A DNA stretch of 64,000 nt from Pseudoduganella umbonata (GTDB taxonomy: Bacteria; Pseudomonadota; Gammaproteobacteria; Burkholderiales; Burkholderiaceae_D), in NCBI RefSeq assembly GCF_014192225.1, contig NZ_JACHXS010000005.1, positions 124,001 to 188,000 on the forward strand. The letters run 5' to 3'. The translations under genes and the position numbers were made by a program. This document shows, in pieces, positions 20,101 to 28,593 of this stretch; positions within the stretch are counted from its first letter, which is position 1; each line of letters begins with the position of its first letter. The notes under the pieces are model-generated. The model made no database searches. It saw only the letters and a program-made list of their open reading frames with translations, and was not told the DNA's origin.

Positions 20101-21294
20101 CGCTTCGCCCCGACGCTGAACGTGAAGCTGTTCGGCAGCGGCGACCGGGCGGAAATGATCGACAACGCCGGCCCGTTCGACCTGGTGATCGTCAGCTACG
20201 GCCTGCTGCAGCTGGAATCGGAGCGGTTCACCAAGCCGCGCTGGCATACCATCGTGCTCGATGAAGCGCAGGCGATCAAGAACGCCGCCACCAAGCGCTC
20301 GCAGGCCGTGATGGCGCTGTCGGGCGACTTCCGCATGGCCTGCACCGGCACGCCGCTGGAAAACCACCTGGGCGAATTGTGGAACCTGTTCCGCTTCATC
20401 AATCCGGGCCTGCTGGGATCGCTGGACCAGTTCAACCTGCGCTTTGCCGGGCCGATCGAGCGCCAGCAGGACCGCAAGGCCGAAGTGGGCGCGCGCAACC
20501 GGCTGCGCCGGCTGATCGGGCCGTTCATCCTGCGCCGTACCAAGGCGCAAGTGCTGACGGAACTGCCGGCGCGCACCGAGATCGTGCTGGAAGTGGATCT
20601 GTCGGCGGAAGAAACGGCGCTGTACGAATCGCTGCGCCGCGAGGCGCTGGACAAGCTGGCCGCCATCGATGCGCCGGCGGACAGGAAGTCGATCCAGATC
20701 CTGGCCGAGATCATGAAGCTGCGGCGCGCCTGCTGCAATCCGAACCTGGTGGCGCCGGAACTGAAACTCGACAGCAGCAAGCTGGCCGCGTTCGCCGAGC
20801 TGCTAGGCGGCCTGCTGGAAAACCGGCACAAGGTGCTGGTGTTCAGCCAGTTCGTCGACCACCTGGGACTGATCCGCGCCCATCTCGACCGCAACGGCAT
20901 CGCCTACCAGTACCTGGACGGTTCGACGCCGCCGGCGGTCCGCAAGGCCCGCGTGGATGCGTTCCAAGCCGGCGAAGGCGACGTGTTCCTGATCAGCCTG
21001 AAAGCGGGCGGCGTGGGTATCAACCTGACCGCGGCGGACTACGTGATCCACATGGACCCGTGGTGGAATCCGGCCGTGGAAGACCAGGCTTCCGACCGGG
21101 CCCACCGGATGGGCCAGCAGCGCCCCGTGACGATCTACCGGCTGGTGGCGCGCCACACGATCGAGGAAGGCATCGTCGACCTGCACGGGCACAAGCGCGA
21201 GCTGGCCGACAGCCTGCTGGACGGCAGCGAAATGGCGGCGCGGATGAAAGCCGAGGACATGCTGGCGATGCTGGAGGAAGGGCTGCGGCGTTAA
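17119..21294 (+). CDS. Large SNF2 family DEAD/DEAH-type ATPase
   Basis: A 1391-residue protein whose last 500 residues form a SNF2/RapA-like motor: Walker A DDMGLGKT (about 954-961), DEAQ box (about 1048), GTPLENHLGELW, LRRTKAQVLTELP and the C-terminal lobe VLVFSQFVDHLGLI ... SLKAGGVGINLTAADYVIHMDPWWNP ... DRAHRMGQ. The first 450 residues are helical and repeat-like, opening with a possible winged helix. A beta-rich SNF2-associated region follows. Such enzymes translocate on duplex DNA and remodel bound proteins; the target here is unknown. It starts within the stop codon of the S9 peptidase gene. It differs in architecture from the 1046-residue SNF2 protein at 53-56 kb. Confidence 0.9.
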   Translation: MNDRALQDQSLQDQFGALHRHEKTVLALLALVGEPMGKSAVHEHIAKLDLQDDDGHSIRQAASDEMLFHLERLAFTSLVVGRGYVCNARLRWPAIRAAISAHMLGDICQAYEAVTPMRRSWDGTPEPRSYRHGVARLRMALLRGQPPQDVAPLLAACLRSYEAAQLHPIVDIFARPFEAGMLLLVHPSMQDDILMLLLQHAQREPALAPPVRGAAERHFDRRHKAGDDVSGALRLALGEDAILSGNLPQAVAYLEAVQSPLALFHASALMLLRGHVADAVSGFENALKSIRRETGKRKQVFAGFGGYLYVLALLRAGDAKALKTAESYLEVAVHAQQNPDSNTYSMLSMLRQVRAGTLQADVVLSRAWDTPLQAQLFQALVYWWLGLPQLEKRRAELQDLAQNAGAAGYTLIAAQAESLLGHLGDEAAEARAGDMLAALGLPDMATWFERQEGWQRQLDALINLHQLASPAASETRLVWMITWSDRSGIGELEPREQKRSAKGQWSNGRPIALKRLAEDAAELDFLTAQDVRLSTHIAPSRQAYSSGLRYDIDPLEALPALVGHPLVFWMDAPETRVEIGGGEPELLVQETKGKLRLSLHPSLSSTDRVVTLREAPNRIRVIAVNDEHRRIATIVGDGLTVPLHAKDQVLKAIGTVAASVTVQSDIGGGSAGAGAADADIRLHVHLLPYQQGLRMQVQVRPLPDAGPYYAPGAGAETVITDVGGKPVQVRRDLAGERDAERQLVLRCTALEGAEQEHGEWLIGQPALCLQLLTELQELGPERVLVGWPEGEKFRVSPTLHTKQLKLSIKSKKDWFAVSGQLQVDEERVVDLRSLLELIRAGKSRFIELKDRQFLALSEELYRRLSELDAYGEDDDAGAKVHQLAAFVLEELAGEVGGLEADRLWREHIARIAAQAEYRPLVPSTLQAELRDYQREGFEWLARLAHWGVGACLADDMGLGKTVQALALALLRAPHGPALVVAPTSVCLNWVSEAARFAPTLNVKLFGSGDRAEMIDNAGPFDLVIVSYGLLQLESERFTKPRWHTIVLDEAQAIKNAATKRSQAVMALSGDFRMACTGTPLENHLGELWNLFRFINPGLLGSLDQFNLRFAGPIERQQDRKAEVGARNRLRRLIGPFILRRTKAQVLTELPARTEIVLEVDLSAEETALYESLRREALDKLAAIDAPADRKSIQILAEIMKLRRACCNPNLVAPELKLDSSKLAAFAELLGGLLENRHKVLVFSQFVDHLGLIRAHLDRNGIAYQYLDGSTPPAVRKARVDAFQAGEGDVFLISLKAGGVGINLTAADYVIHMDPWWNPAVEDQASDRAHRMGQQRPVTIYRLVARHTIEEGIVDLHGHKRELADSLLDGSEMAARMKAEDMLAMLEEGLRR

Positions 21295-21379
21295 AAATTT
21301 TCCTGAAGCTAACGGGACGCTGCCGCCGGCCAGCCTTCGCTATGATGATTGCAATCACCTATCCCACCAGGAGAACATC

Positions 21380-21739
21380 ATGGCCGACACCCTGCTACGC
21401 GTATTCGACAGCATGGAAGTGGCGGAGCAGGCGCGCGAGGCGCTGATCGCCTCCGGCATCGCCGCTTCCGCCATCTCCATGAACATCCATGAAGATGAAG
21501 CCGGCCCCGTCGAAGGCAATTTCGTCGTCGACCTCACCGAAAAACCCACGCCGTCGTTCGACAATCCGAACCGGCAATCCGCCAATAGCGAAATGCGCAC
21601 GCCGGTCCAGCGCAGCAATTGCCTGCTGCAGGTAGAGGTGGACAACGACCGCGACGGCACGCGCGCGGCCGGCATCCTCGACCGTTTCGCCGGCCGCGAC
21701 CATGCCGAGCGGCTGGACAGCCGGCAGGGACCGGTTTGA
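21380..21739 (+). CDS. Small unknown protein, possibly related to general stress protein 17M/YflT
   Basis: A 119-residue soluble protein, MADTLLRVFDSMEVAEQARE..., preceded by a good ribosome site (CCAGGAGAAC). The opening beta-alpha pattern (LRVFDSMEVAEQAREALIASGIAASAISM in pieces) resembles the YflT/GS17M fold found in stress proteins, followed by an acidic EDEAGPVEGNFVVDL segment and a low-complexity tail. It lies 85 bp after the SNF2 gene and could be its own transcription unit. Function is unknown; the family suggestion is weak. Confidence 0.7.
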   Translation: MADTLLRVFDSMEVAEQAREALIASGIAASAISMNIHEDEAGPVEGNFVVDLTEKPTPSFDNPNRQSANSEMRTPVQRSNCLLQVEVDNDRDGTRAAGILDRFAGRDHAERLDSRQGPV

Positions 21740-21834
21740 ACGGTGACCGGTTGACCTGCTTGACCGGTTAGCCGGCGAAGCGCCTGCCCGCCTGCCCCTT
21801 TCCCGAAACGGCCGTTCCATGCAATCATCCGGGC

Positions 21835-22323
21835 ATGGAACGACACAAGGAAACCGACCTCTCCGCCGCCACGCACGGCATCCCGCTGTGCCGCAAGGCC
21901 TGGACCGCCTACATCCCGCCCTTCCTGATGGCGGTGATCATGGTGTTCGTGCTGCGGCTCGCTTTCAATCATTCGCAGCTGGCCGCCGCCGGCGTACTGG
22001 CCGCGTCCACGCTGCTGATCGGCTACCGGGTATTGCTGATCCGCAGCGTGCAGCTGTATTACGACGACACGGGTGTCTGGCTGTATTCCGGCGTGCTGCC
22101 GTGGCAGCGCGGCGTGCGCGGCATCAAGTGGCGCGACCTGGACGGGGCGTCCTACGTGCAGTCGTTCCGCAGCTGGCTGCTGCGCTCGTGGAAGGTCCGC
22201 GTGTCCCACCGTTTCACGGATGCCAATGACATCGTACTGTCCGACATGGCGCGCGGCCGCGAGGCCGTGACGCTCATCAACGAGCGCCACCAGCAGGCGC
22301 TGCGGGACGACCGGCTGGCGTGA
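21835..22323 (+). CDS. Membrane protein with two N-terminal transmembrane helices and a PH-like domain
   Basis: A 162-residue protein. After a polar start (MERHKETDLSAATHG), two hydrophobic helices lie at about residues 26-42 (YIPPFLMAVIMVFVL) and 48-66 (AAAGVLAASTLLIGYRVLL). The remaining soluble part carries a YYDDTGVWLYSGVLPWQRG strand pattern resembling bacterial pleckstrin-homology (YdbS/bPH2-like) domains. The role is unknown; envelope stress or membrane association is a guess from topology. It is monocistronic in appearance, with gaps on both sides. Confidence 0.75.
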   Translation: MERHKETDLSAATHGIPLCRKAWTAYIPPFLMAVIMVFVLRLAFNHSQLAAAGVLAASTLLIGYRVLLIRSVQLYYDDTGVWLYSGVLPWQRGVRGIKWRDLDGASYVQSFRSWLLRSWKVRVSHRFTDANDIVLSDMARGREAVTLINERHQQALRDDRLA

Positions 22324-22417
22324 GGGTTTGTACCGTCGTGTAACATGCCGGGTCCAGGCGGGATGATTAATGATAATCTCGCCCCCTGCATGACCCCCGG
22401 TAAGAGAAAGTTACACG

Positions 22418-24283
22418 ATGATCAAGACAAAACTCGCGCTGGCCGCCATGATGGCGGCCCTGGCGTTCGCGCCTGCCGAGGCGGCCAGGAAGCCGTCGAA
22501 GGCGAAGACCAGCAAGTCCGTCCCGTCCAAGAAGTCCTCGAAAACCAAGTCCAAGGCGAAGAAGGCCGTGGTTGCCGCCGCTGCCACCACGGTGGCCGCG
22601 ACAGCGCTGGCGTCCGAAAGCCGCGCCGACCGCACCTTCAATGCGCAGTCCAACCAGTTCCTCACGGCGCTGTGGCGGATGGACCCGGAAACGGCGATCA
22701 CGGTGGGCAAATACGATACCGCCGCCACGCTGACGGTGCCCGACATGGCCACCCGCCAGCTGCAGCTGGCCTTCATCGACGAGTGGCTGGGCCGCTTCGG
22801 CAAGATCGACGCGCGGCAGCTGTCGTCGCGCCAGCGCACCGACATGGCGCTGCTGGTCAACAAGCTCAATGCGGACCGCTGGTACCTGACCACGTTCCGC
22901 GAATTCGAGTGGAACCCGGCCATGTACAACATCGCCGGCCCGATCGACTACATCCTGCACACCGAATACGCGGCGCGGGCACAGCGCCTGCGCACGCTGC
23001 TGCGGCGCATCGCCAACGTGCCGGCTTATTACGAGGCGGCGCGCAACAACCTCACCACACCCACGCGCGAGCACACCCAGCTGGCGATCGCCCAGGCACC
23101 GGGCGTGATCGCGCTGCTCGACGAGCTGGGCCGGGAAGCACAGGCTTCCTCGCTGGCCGCCAACGAGAAAGGCCTGTTCGAGCAGCGCATCGCCGCGGCG
23201 AAGACCGCCGTCGAAGCCTATGCCGCCTGGCTGGGCGAGACGGACAAGCTGCTGGCGGTGTCCGGCGCCCGCCCGTTCCGCATCGGCCGCGAACTGTATG
23301 AACAGAAATTCGCGTTCGACATCCAGTCGGCCAGCACCGGCGAGCAGACCTACCGCAAGGCCCTGGTGGCGCGCGACGAACTGCTGGCGAACATGGACCG
23401 CATCAGCGACGAGCTGTGGCCGAAATACCTGGCCGGCGTGCAAAAACCGGCCGACCGCTACGCCAAGATCGGCATGATGATCGACAAGCTTTCGGCCAAT
23501 CACGTGGCCCCCGAGCGCTTCGTCGAAGAGATCAAGGCGCAGATCCCGAAGCTGCAGGAATGGGTGACGAAGAACGACCTGCTGACGCTGGATGCGAACA
23601 AGCCGCTGGTGGTGCGCGAAACGCCCGCCTACCAGCGCGGCGTGGCCGGCGCCAGCATCGAGGCGCCCGGCCCCTACCGCCCGCAGGACCGCACCTACTA
23701 CAACGTGACGCCGCTGACGGGCGCCACGCCGGAACAGGCCGAAAGCAGCCTGCGCGAATACAACCACTGGATCTTGCAGATCCTGAACATGCACGAGGCG
23801 ATCCCCGGCCACTATGCGCAGCTGGTATATGCGAACAAGTCGCCGTCGCTGGTGAAGTCGATCTTCGGCAATGGCGCGATGGTCGAAGGCTGGGCCGTGT
23901 TCAGCGAACGGATGATGCTGGAATCGGGCTACGACAATTCGCCCGAGATGTGGCTGATGTATTCGAAGTGGAACCTGCGCAGCGTGACCAACACGATCCT
24001 CGACTACAGCGTGCACGTGCTGGACATGCCGAAGGAACAGGCGCTCGACCTGCTGACCCGGCAGGCGTTCCAGACGCAGCAGGAAGCAGCCGAAAAATGG
24101 CGCCGCGCCACGCTCACGTCGGTGCAGCTGACGTCGTACTTCAGCGGCTACAGCGAAATCATGGAATTGCGCGAACAGCGCCGCGCCGCGCTGGGCGACA
24201 AGTTCTCGCAAAAGGCGTTCAACGAGCAATTCCTCGGCTACGGCAGCGCGCCGGTGAAGGTGATCCGGGAACTGATGCAGTAA
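22418..24283 (+). CDS. DUF885 family (putative zinc carboxypeptidase-like) exported protein
   Basis: A 621-residue protein with signal peptide MIKTKLALAAMMAALAFAPA ending EAA. A strongly basic Lys/Ser stretch (residues 24-50) and a short Ala/Thr-rich hydrophobic patch follow before the folded domain starts near residue 60. The core contains HEAIPGHYAQL (HExxxGH), the expected metal motif of DUF885, preceded by YNVTPLTG and followed by MVEGWAVFSERMMLE, also typical. The family is thought to be metallopeptidase-like, but the activity is rarely tested. A rho-independent terminator follows at 24312-24345. Confidence 0.9.
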   Translation: MIKTKLALAAMMAALAFAPAEAARKPSKAKTSKSVPSKKSSKTKSKAKKAVVAAAATTVAATALASESRADRTFNAQSNQFLTALWRMDPETAITVGKYDTAATLTVPDMATRQLQLAFIDEWLGRFGKIDARQLSSRQRTDMALLVNKLNADRWYLTTFREFEWNPAMYNIAGPIDYILHTEYAARAQRLRTLLRRIANVPAYYEAARNNLTTPTREHTQLAIAQAPGVIALLDELGREAQASSLAANEKGLFEQRIAAAKTAVEAYAAWLGETDKLLAVSGARPFRIGRELYEQKFAFDIQSASTGEQTYRKALVARDELLANMDRISDELWPKYLAGVQKPADRYAKIGMMIDKLSANHVAPERFVEEIKAQIPKLQEWVTKNDLLTLDANKPLVVRETPAYQRGVAGASIEAPGPYRPQDRTYYNVTPLTGATPEQAESSLREYNHWILQILNMHEAIPGHYAQLVYANKSPSLVKSIFGNGAMVEGWAVFSERMMLESGYDNSPEMWLMYSKWNLRSVTNTILDYSVHVLDMPKEQALDLLTRQAFQTQQEAAEKWRRATLTSVQLTSYFSGYSEIMELREQRRAALGDKFSQKAFNEQFLGYGSAPVKVIRELMQ

Positions 24284-24311
24284 CGACGCCGCGCGAATAC
24301 TTCGTTCGCAC

Positions 24312-24345
24312 AAAAAAAACGGGAGCCGGCGCTCCCGTTTTTTTT
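24312..24345 (+). terminator. Rho-independent terminator after the DUF885 gene
   Basis: An A-tract, then the stem CGGGAGC, loop CGGC, complementary GCTCCCG and a run of eight T's form a strong bidirectional hairpin about 30 bp after the DUF885 stop codon. Both the A and T runs can pair, extending the stem. Confidence 0.9.
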
Positions 24346-24462
24346 CGCCCGATGCGCGCTGCGGCGACCTTTCGCTGTCGCCGAAATATCCTGGCGGAAG
24401 CGTGTGCCGCTGCTGAAAGCGCTGGCTTAGCATGGCCTCCTTGTCAAACGAAAGGAGGAATC

Positions 24463-24930
24463 ATGCAGTTCGAGTTGAAAGATGTACTGGGCGCTGTCGG
24501 TCCGACCGCCAGCCTGGTGTTCGCATCGTGGATCTTCATGACGTTCCTGCAGGCGCGCTACAGCGCCGCGTACGAACGGTATCGGGACATGATCGAGGAA
24601 TTCAGGACCGGCAAGGACACCAGGCGGCGCGAGCTGATCGGCAACCAGATCAAGCTGTATCGCAAGCGGGTGGAGCAGATGCGCTGGGCGACCAGCCTGG
24701 GCCTGTGGGCGGCGATCCTGCTGCTGCTGGCATTGATCTCGGGCGCGCTCGACGCGGTCTTCAAGGGCAGCCCGGTGCTGAAGTACGTGGGGCTCGTCGG
24801 CACCGTGGCCGGGCTGTCCATGGTCATCGGATCGGCGACCCTGGTGATTCTTGAAAACACCTCGATCAAGCGGGCGATGGATGAGGAGCTGAAGGACGTG
24901 CCCGAACTGGAGGGCACGGCGCGCAGTTAG
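24463..24930 (+). CDS. Small inner-membrane protein, DUF2721-like
   Basis: A 155-residue protein (MQFELKDVLGAVGPTASLVF...) with three predicted transmembrane helices: about residues 10-30 (ASLVFASWIFMTFLQA), 75-95 (LGLWAAILLLLALISGAL) and 105-130 (YVGLVGTVAGLSMVIGSATLVI). A charged cytoplasmic loop (RYRDMIEEFRTGKDTRRRE) separates helix 1 from the rest. This layout resembles DUF2721 proteins, but the similarity is judged by eye. AAAGGAGGA gives an excellent ribosome site before the ATG. Its stop overlaps the stop of convergent tatC by three bases. Confidence 0.75.
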   Translation: MQFELKDVLGAVGPTASLVFASWIFMTFLQARYSAAYERYRDMIEEFRTGKDTRRRELIGNQIKLYRKRVEQMRWATSLGLWAAILLLLALISGALDAVFKGSPVLKYVGLVGTVAGLSMVIGSATLVILENTSIKRAMDEELKDVPELEGTARS

Positions 24931-25682
24931 GCGCTTTCCTTGGGCGCCTGCGTCATCCTGACGAACATCGGCGACACCAGCAGCCCCAGTTCGAACAGCA
25001 TCCACATCGGGATGGCCAGCGCGAACTGGCTGACGACGTCCGGCGGCGTGACGATCGCGGCGATGACGAACGCGCCGACGATCACGTACGGCCGCCACTC
25101 GCGCAGCTTGGCCAGCGACACGATGCCCATGCGCACCAGGATCACGACGACGATCGGCACTTCGAACGCGGCGCCAAACGCCAGGCACATCGACATCACG
25201 AAATCGAGGTAATTCTCGATGTCCGGCGTGACGGCGATCGACGATGGCGCGAACGTGGCGATGAAGTGGAACACGCGGCCGAACACGAAGAAATAGCAGA
25301 ACGCCACGCCCGCCATGAACAGCAGCGAGGAGGAAATCACCAGCGGCGCGACCAGGCGTTTTTCATGCGTGTACAGGCCGGGTGCGACGAAGGCCCAAGC
25401 CTGGTACAGCACCCATGGCAGCGCCAGGATAATGCCCAGCATCAGCGTGACCTTCATCGGCACGAGGAATGGGGCGGTCACGCCGGTGGCGATGATCTTG
25501 GCGCCGGTGGGCAGCGCATCGATCATCGGCTGGGCCAGGAAATCGTACAGGACGGTGGGGCCCGGCCACGCCATCAGCAGGGCGGTGACGATCAGGACGC
25601 CGATGGAAGCCTTCAGCAGCCGGTCGCGCAGTTCGACGAGGTGGCTGATGAAGGTTTCTTCGGCGGGTTGTTCAGTGCTCAT
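24927..25682 (-). CDS. tatC: Sec-independent translocase subunit TatC
   Basis: A 251-residue inner-membrane protein with six transmembrane helices, the receptor for twin-arginine signal peptides. It shows the conserved N-terminal HLVELRDRLLKA, the first periplasmic loop, FFVFGRVFHFIATF and EVPIVVVILVRMG. It begins MSTEQPAEETFISHL. The ATG shares one base with the tatB stop (TGATG). It ends the long minus-strand operon that starts with the his and mla genes. Confidence 0.97.
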   Translation of the reverse strand: MSTEQPAEETFISHLVELRDRLLKASIGVLIVTALLMAWPGPTVLYDFLAQPMIDALPTGAKIIATGVTAPFLVPMKVTLMLGIILALPWVLYQAWAFVAPGLYTHEKRLVAPLVISSSLLFMAGVAFCYFFVFGRVFHFIATFAPSSIAVTPDIENYLDFVMSMCLAFGAAFEVPIVVVILVRMGIVSLAKLREWRPYVIVGAFVIAAIVTPPDVVSQFALAIPMWMLFELGLLVSPMFVRMTQAPKESA

Positions 25683-26206
25683 CAGTAAAAGGAGGCGGGA
25701 GGTTTACCGTTGCGCGGACGGAAGCGCGCCACGCGCGCGGCGCCGGACACCACGTGCATGCGGCCGCCGTTGCGCTGCTTGTACCACTGCGGCACGGCCG
25801 AGGTGCGCACCAGCCGTTTGCGGCGGAATTCCTTGGCCTTGCGCGCCTGGTCCTCGGTGGAGGCCGAATGGAAGTCCGGCGTATAGCTGGTCGACGCGTC
25901 GGAAGATGAGTGGATGCCGCCTTCGATATCGAAGGCGCTCTCCACTTCGGACATGTTCTTCTGGATCGAATTCTCGACATCGGCCTTGATGTTCTGCGCC
26001 TGTTCCTGCACGTTCTTTTGCAGGTTGCGCAGCTCGTCCAGCTCGATTTCGCGGCTGACCTCGCTCTTCACATCGTGAAGATAACGCTGCGCGCGGCCGT
26101 ACAGCGTGCCGGCCATGCGCGCCACCTTGGGCAATTTTTCGGGACCGATGACGATCAGCGCAACGACGCCGATGATGGCCAGTTTGGAAAGACCGAGATC
26201 GATCAT
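25682..26206 (-). CDS. tatB: Sec-independent translocase subunit TatB
   Basis: A 174-residue protein with the TatB N-terminal helix (MIDLGLSKLAIIGVVALIVI, then GPEKLP hinge) and a long amphipathic region (VARMAGTLYGRAQRYLHDV). The later part is hydrophilic and low in conservation, ending in a basic RMHVVSGAARVARFRPRNG tail. It works with TatC in binding Tat substrates. The gene lies 14 bp after tatA and overlaps tatC by one base. Confidence 0.95.
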   Translation of the reverse strand: MIDLGLSKLAIIGVVALIVIGPEKLPKVARMAGTLYGRAQRYLHDVKSEVSREIELDELRNLQKNVQEQAQNIKADVENSIQKNMSEVESAFDIEGGIHSSSDASTSYTPDFHSASTEDQARKAKEFRRKRLVRTSAVPQWYKQRNGGRMHVVSGAARVARFRPRNGKPPASFY

Positions 26207-26220
26207 GAATCAGATTGCGA

Positions 26221-26454
26221 TCAGTGCTTGTTCTTTTCCTTGGCGTCGACCTCGATCGTGCCCTTGTCGGTCACGTGCGCGGGCGGCGGCGCGGGCTGGT
26301 CGGCCGCTTCCTTGTCGTCGGTCTTCACGCCATCCTTGAAACCCTTGACGGCCTTGCCCAGGTCCGAGCCGATATTGCCCAGTTTTTTGGTGCCGAAAAC
26401 CAGCATGACGACGACCAGCACGATCACCCAATGCCAGATGCTCATGGAACCCAT
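26221..26454 (-). CDS. tatA: Sec-independent translocase subunit TatA
   Basis: A 77-residue protein starting [20 protein letters not shown], then [22 protein letters not shown], the classical TatA transmembrane helix, FGTKKL hinge and amphipathic helix, with a polar tail. It forms the pore-like oligomer of the Tat system. The ATG at 26454 is preferred because AAGGAG lies eight bases before it; an in-frame ATG at 26478 upstream lacks this. A 179-bp gap separates it from the HIT gene, so it may have its own promoter. Confidence 0.95.
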   Translation of the reverse strand: MGSMSIWHWVIVLVVVMLVFGTKKLGNIGSDLGKAVKGFKDGVKTDDKEAADQPAPPPAHVTDKGTIEVDAKEKNKH

Positions 26455-26633
26455 AGTATTCTCCTTGCAGGGCGACAACGCCCGAATTCGGTAAGAACAA
26501 ACAGTTTACACGACTCTTGTGTTGTCATGTTCCTGTCACGATAACGGCCGGAAATAACTCTTCCGCTTGCTTGTTCGACTATCCAGCCAGCGCCACCTGG
26601 CGCCCGGGCGCCTGCCCCGGCGCCCTGCCCGGC

Positions 26634-27005
26634 TCAATGCATGCCGCGCCACGGCCGCGGGCCGCCATAGATATGCATGTGCAGGTGATAAATCACCTGC
26701 CCGCCGTCCGGGCCGCTGTTGATGAGCGTCTTGTAGCCGCGCGTCGGGCTGCCATCGGCACCGTATACCACCGAGACGCCATGTTCCTCGGCCAGCTTCG
26801 GCGCCAGCGCCAGCAGCTTGCCCAGCAATGGCGTGTCTTCCGGCTGGGCCTCGGTCAGCGTCGAGATATGCTTTTTCGGGATCACCAGCAAATGCACCGG
26901 CGCGGCCGGGTTGATGTCCTTGAACGCCAGCAGGTCATCGTCTTCGTAGACGATGCTTGCCGGTACTTGTTTGGCGGCGATCTTGCAGAACAGGCAGTTA
27001 TCCAC
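26634..27005 (-). CDS. HIT family nucleotide-binding protein (HinT-like)
   Basis: A 123-residue protein beginning with GTG (VDNCLFCKIAAKQVPASIVY) and ending IYGGPRPWRGMH. It has the histidine triad HLHMHIYGG, with the C-terminal region typical of HinT purine nucleoside phosphoramidases. The CxxC near the start (CLFC) is the usual zinc-binding pair. It lies 13 bp after hisE in the his operon. The GTG start is chosen because family members begin at the NCLFCKI segment. Confidence 0.9.
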   Translation of the reverse strand: MDNCLFCKIAAKQVPASIVYEDDDLLAFKDINPAAPVHLLVIPKKHISTLTEAQPEDTPLLGKLLALAPKLAEEHGVSVVYGADGSPTRGYKTLINSGPDGGQVIYHLHMHIYGGPRPWRGMH

Positions 27006-27018
27006 GGTTATCCTTGTT

Positions 27019-27384
27019 TCAGCTGTCTTGACGGGCGGCTTTTTCGGCGATGCCGGAGATACCCTCGCGGCGCGCCAGTTCATCGAGCACCTGCTGCGGC
27101 GACAGGTCGAACTGCGCCAGCAGCACCAGCGAATGGAACCACAGATCGGCCACTTCGTACAGCACCTTCGCGCCATCGCCAGAGACGCGGGCATCCTTGG
27201 CGGCCATTACGGTCTCGGTGGCTTCCTCGCCGATCTTTTTCAGGATCGCGTCGTCGCCCTTCGAGAACAGCTTGGCCACGTACGACGTGGAGGGATCGGC
27301 GCCCTTGCGCGATTCGATCGTGGCGGCCACGCGGCCCAGGATGCCAGCCTCGTCATTCGGGCTGCCTGCGTTACCTGTGCTCAT
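27019..27384 (-). CDS. hisE: Phosphoribosyl-ATP pyrophosphatase
   Basis: A 121-residue enzyme that hydrolyses phosphoribosyl-ATP to phosphoribosyl-AMP in histidine synthesis. It has the all-alpha MazG-like fold with [24 protein letters not shown] and [12 protein letters not shown]. It starts at the ATG overlapping the hisI stop (ATGA). The protein is separate from HisI, unlike the fused enzyme of enterobacteria. Confidence 0.96.
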   Translation of the reverse strand: MSTGNAGSPNDEAGILGRVAATIESRKGADPSTSYVAKLFSKGDDAILKKIGEEATETVMAAKDARVSGDGAKVLYEVADLWFHSLVLLAQFDLSPQQVLDELARREGISGIAEKAARQDS

Positions 27385-27821
27385 TTCTTCTTTTCCGTAT
27401 AAATGGTGTCCGGATCCTTCAGCACCGGCTCCACGCTGTTCCAGTCGCCGTCCTTGGCATCGCCGTCGAACTGCTGGAAGAAGCATGAATGCCGCCCCGT
27501 GTGGCAGGCGATGCCGCCGGCCTGCTCCACCTTCAGCAGCACCACGTCCTCGTCGCAGTCGAGGCGGATATCGAGCACCTTCTGCACGTGGCCGGATTCC
27601 TCGCCCTTGTGCCACAGCTTCTTGCGGGAACGGCTCCAGTACACGGCCTCGTGCAGCTCCACCGTCTTGTACAGCGCGTCGCGGTTCATCCAGGCGAACA
27701 TCAGCACGTCGTTGCTGCCGTTTTCCTGCACGATCACAGGCACCAGGCCATGCTCGTCCCAGTGCACGCGGTTCAGCCATTTTGCCTTGGCTACGCTAGG
27801 CGTCGTCGTCGGGATACTCAT
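27381..27821 (-). CDS. hisI: Phosphoribosyl-AMP cyclohydrolase
   Basis: A 146-residue enzyme that opens the adenine ring of phosphoribosyl-AMP. It shows [28 protein letters not shown], the metal-binding [13 protein letters not shown] (Asp triad) and [11 protein letters not shown] with the zinc Cys. Its stop overlaps hisE in an ATGA, so the two are coupled. It lies nine bases after hisF. Confidence 0.97.
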   Translation of the reverse strand: MSIPTTTPSVAKAKWLNRVHWDEHGLVPVIVQENGSNDVLMFAWMNRDALYKTVELHEAVYWSRSRKKLWHKGEESGHVQKVLDIRLDCDEDVVLLKVEQAGGIACHTGRHSCFFQQFDGDAKDGDWNSVEPVLKDPDTIYTEKKK

Positions 27822-27830
27822 ATCGTTCTC

Positions 27831-28592
27831 TCAGGCCTCGCGCATTGGTATGCCCTGCAGCGCCATGAAGCGTTTGGCTTCCTGTACCGTGTGCTGGCCA
27901 TAGTGGAAGATGCTGGCGGCCAGTACCGCATCGGCATGGCCTTTCGTCACGCCGTCGGCCAGGTCCTGCAGGCCGCCCACGCCGCCCGAGGCGATCACGG
28001 GAATGCCCACGGCATCGGAAACGGCGCGCGTCAGCGCCAGGTCGAAGCCGCTCTTGGTGCCGTCGCGGTCCATACTGGTCAGCAGCAGTTCGCCGGCGCC
28101 CAGCGACGCCATCTTCTGCGCCCATTCGACGGCATCGAGCCCGGTGGCATTGCGCCCGCCGTGCGTGAACACCTGCCACTTGCCGGGCGCAACCTGCTTG
28201 GCGTCGATCGCCACCACGATACACTGCGAGCCGTGCTTCTGGGAGGCGTCGAACACCAGCTGGGGGTTGCTGACGGCCGAGGTATTCAGGCTGATCTTGT
28301 CGGCGCCGGCGTTCAGCAGGCGCTGCACGTCCTCCACCTTGCGCACGCCGCCGCCGACCGTCAGCGGAATGAAGACCTGGGCGGCGACCCGTTCGATGAT
28401 GTCGAGGATCAGCCCGCGGTTGTCGGACGATGCGGTGATGTCGAGGAACGTCAGCTCGTCGGCGCCCTGCTCGTCGTAGCGGCGCGCGATCTCGACCGGA
28501 TCGCCGGCGTCGCGCAGCTCGGTGAAATTGACACCCTTGACGACGCGGCCGTCGGTCACGTCCAGGCAGGGGATGATGCGTTTGGCCAGCAT
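27831..28592 (-). CDS. hisF: Imidazole glycerol phosphate synthase cyclase subunit
   Basis: A 253-residue (beta/alpha)8-barrel enzyme. It begins [20 protein letters not shown], with catalytic Asp11 in CLDV and Asp near residue 130 in VVAIDAK. Phosphate-binding loops [11 protein letters not shown] and [11 protein letters not shown] are present. With HisH it converts PRFAR and glutamine-derived ammonia to IGP and AICAR. It follows hisA with one base between stop and start. Confidence 0.98.
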   Translation of the reverse strand: MLAKRIIPCLDVTDGRVVKGVNFTELRDAGDPVEIARRYDEQGADELTFLDITASSDNRGLILDIIERVAAQVFIPLTVGGGVRKVEDVQRLLNAGADKISLNTSAVSNPQLVFDASQKHGSQCIVVAIDAKQVAPGKWQVFTHGGRNATGLDAVEWAQKMASLGAGELLLTSMDRDGTKSGFDLALTRAVSDAVGIPVIASGGVGGLQDLADGVTKGHADAVLAASIFHYGQHTVQEAKRFMALQGIPMREA

Positions 28593-28593
28593 A

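Noticed and set aside
26599..26612. GGCGCCCGGGCGCC palindrome after the HIT gene as a terminator
   Set aside because: No T run follows on either strand, so termination cannot be claimed.
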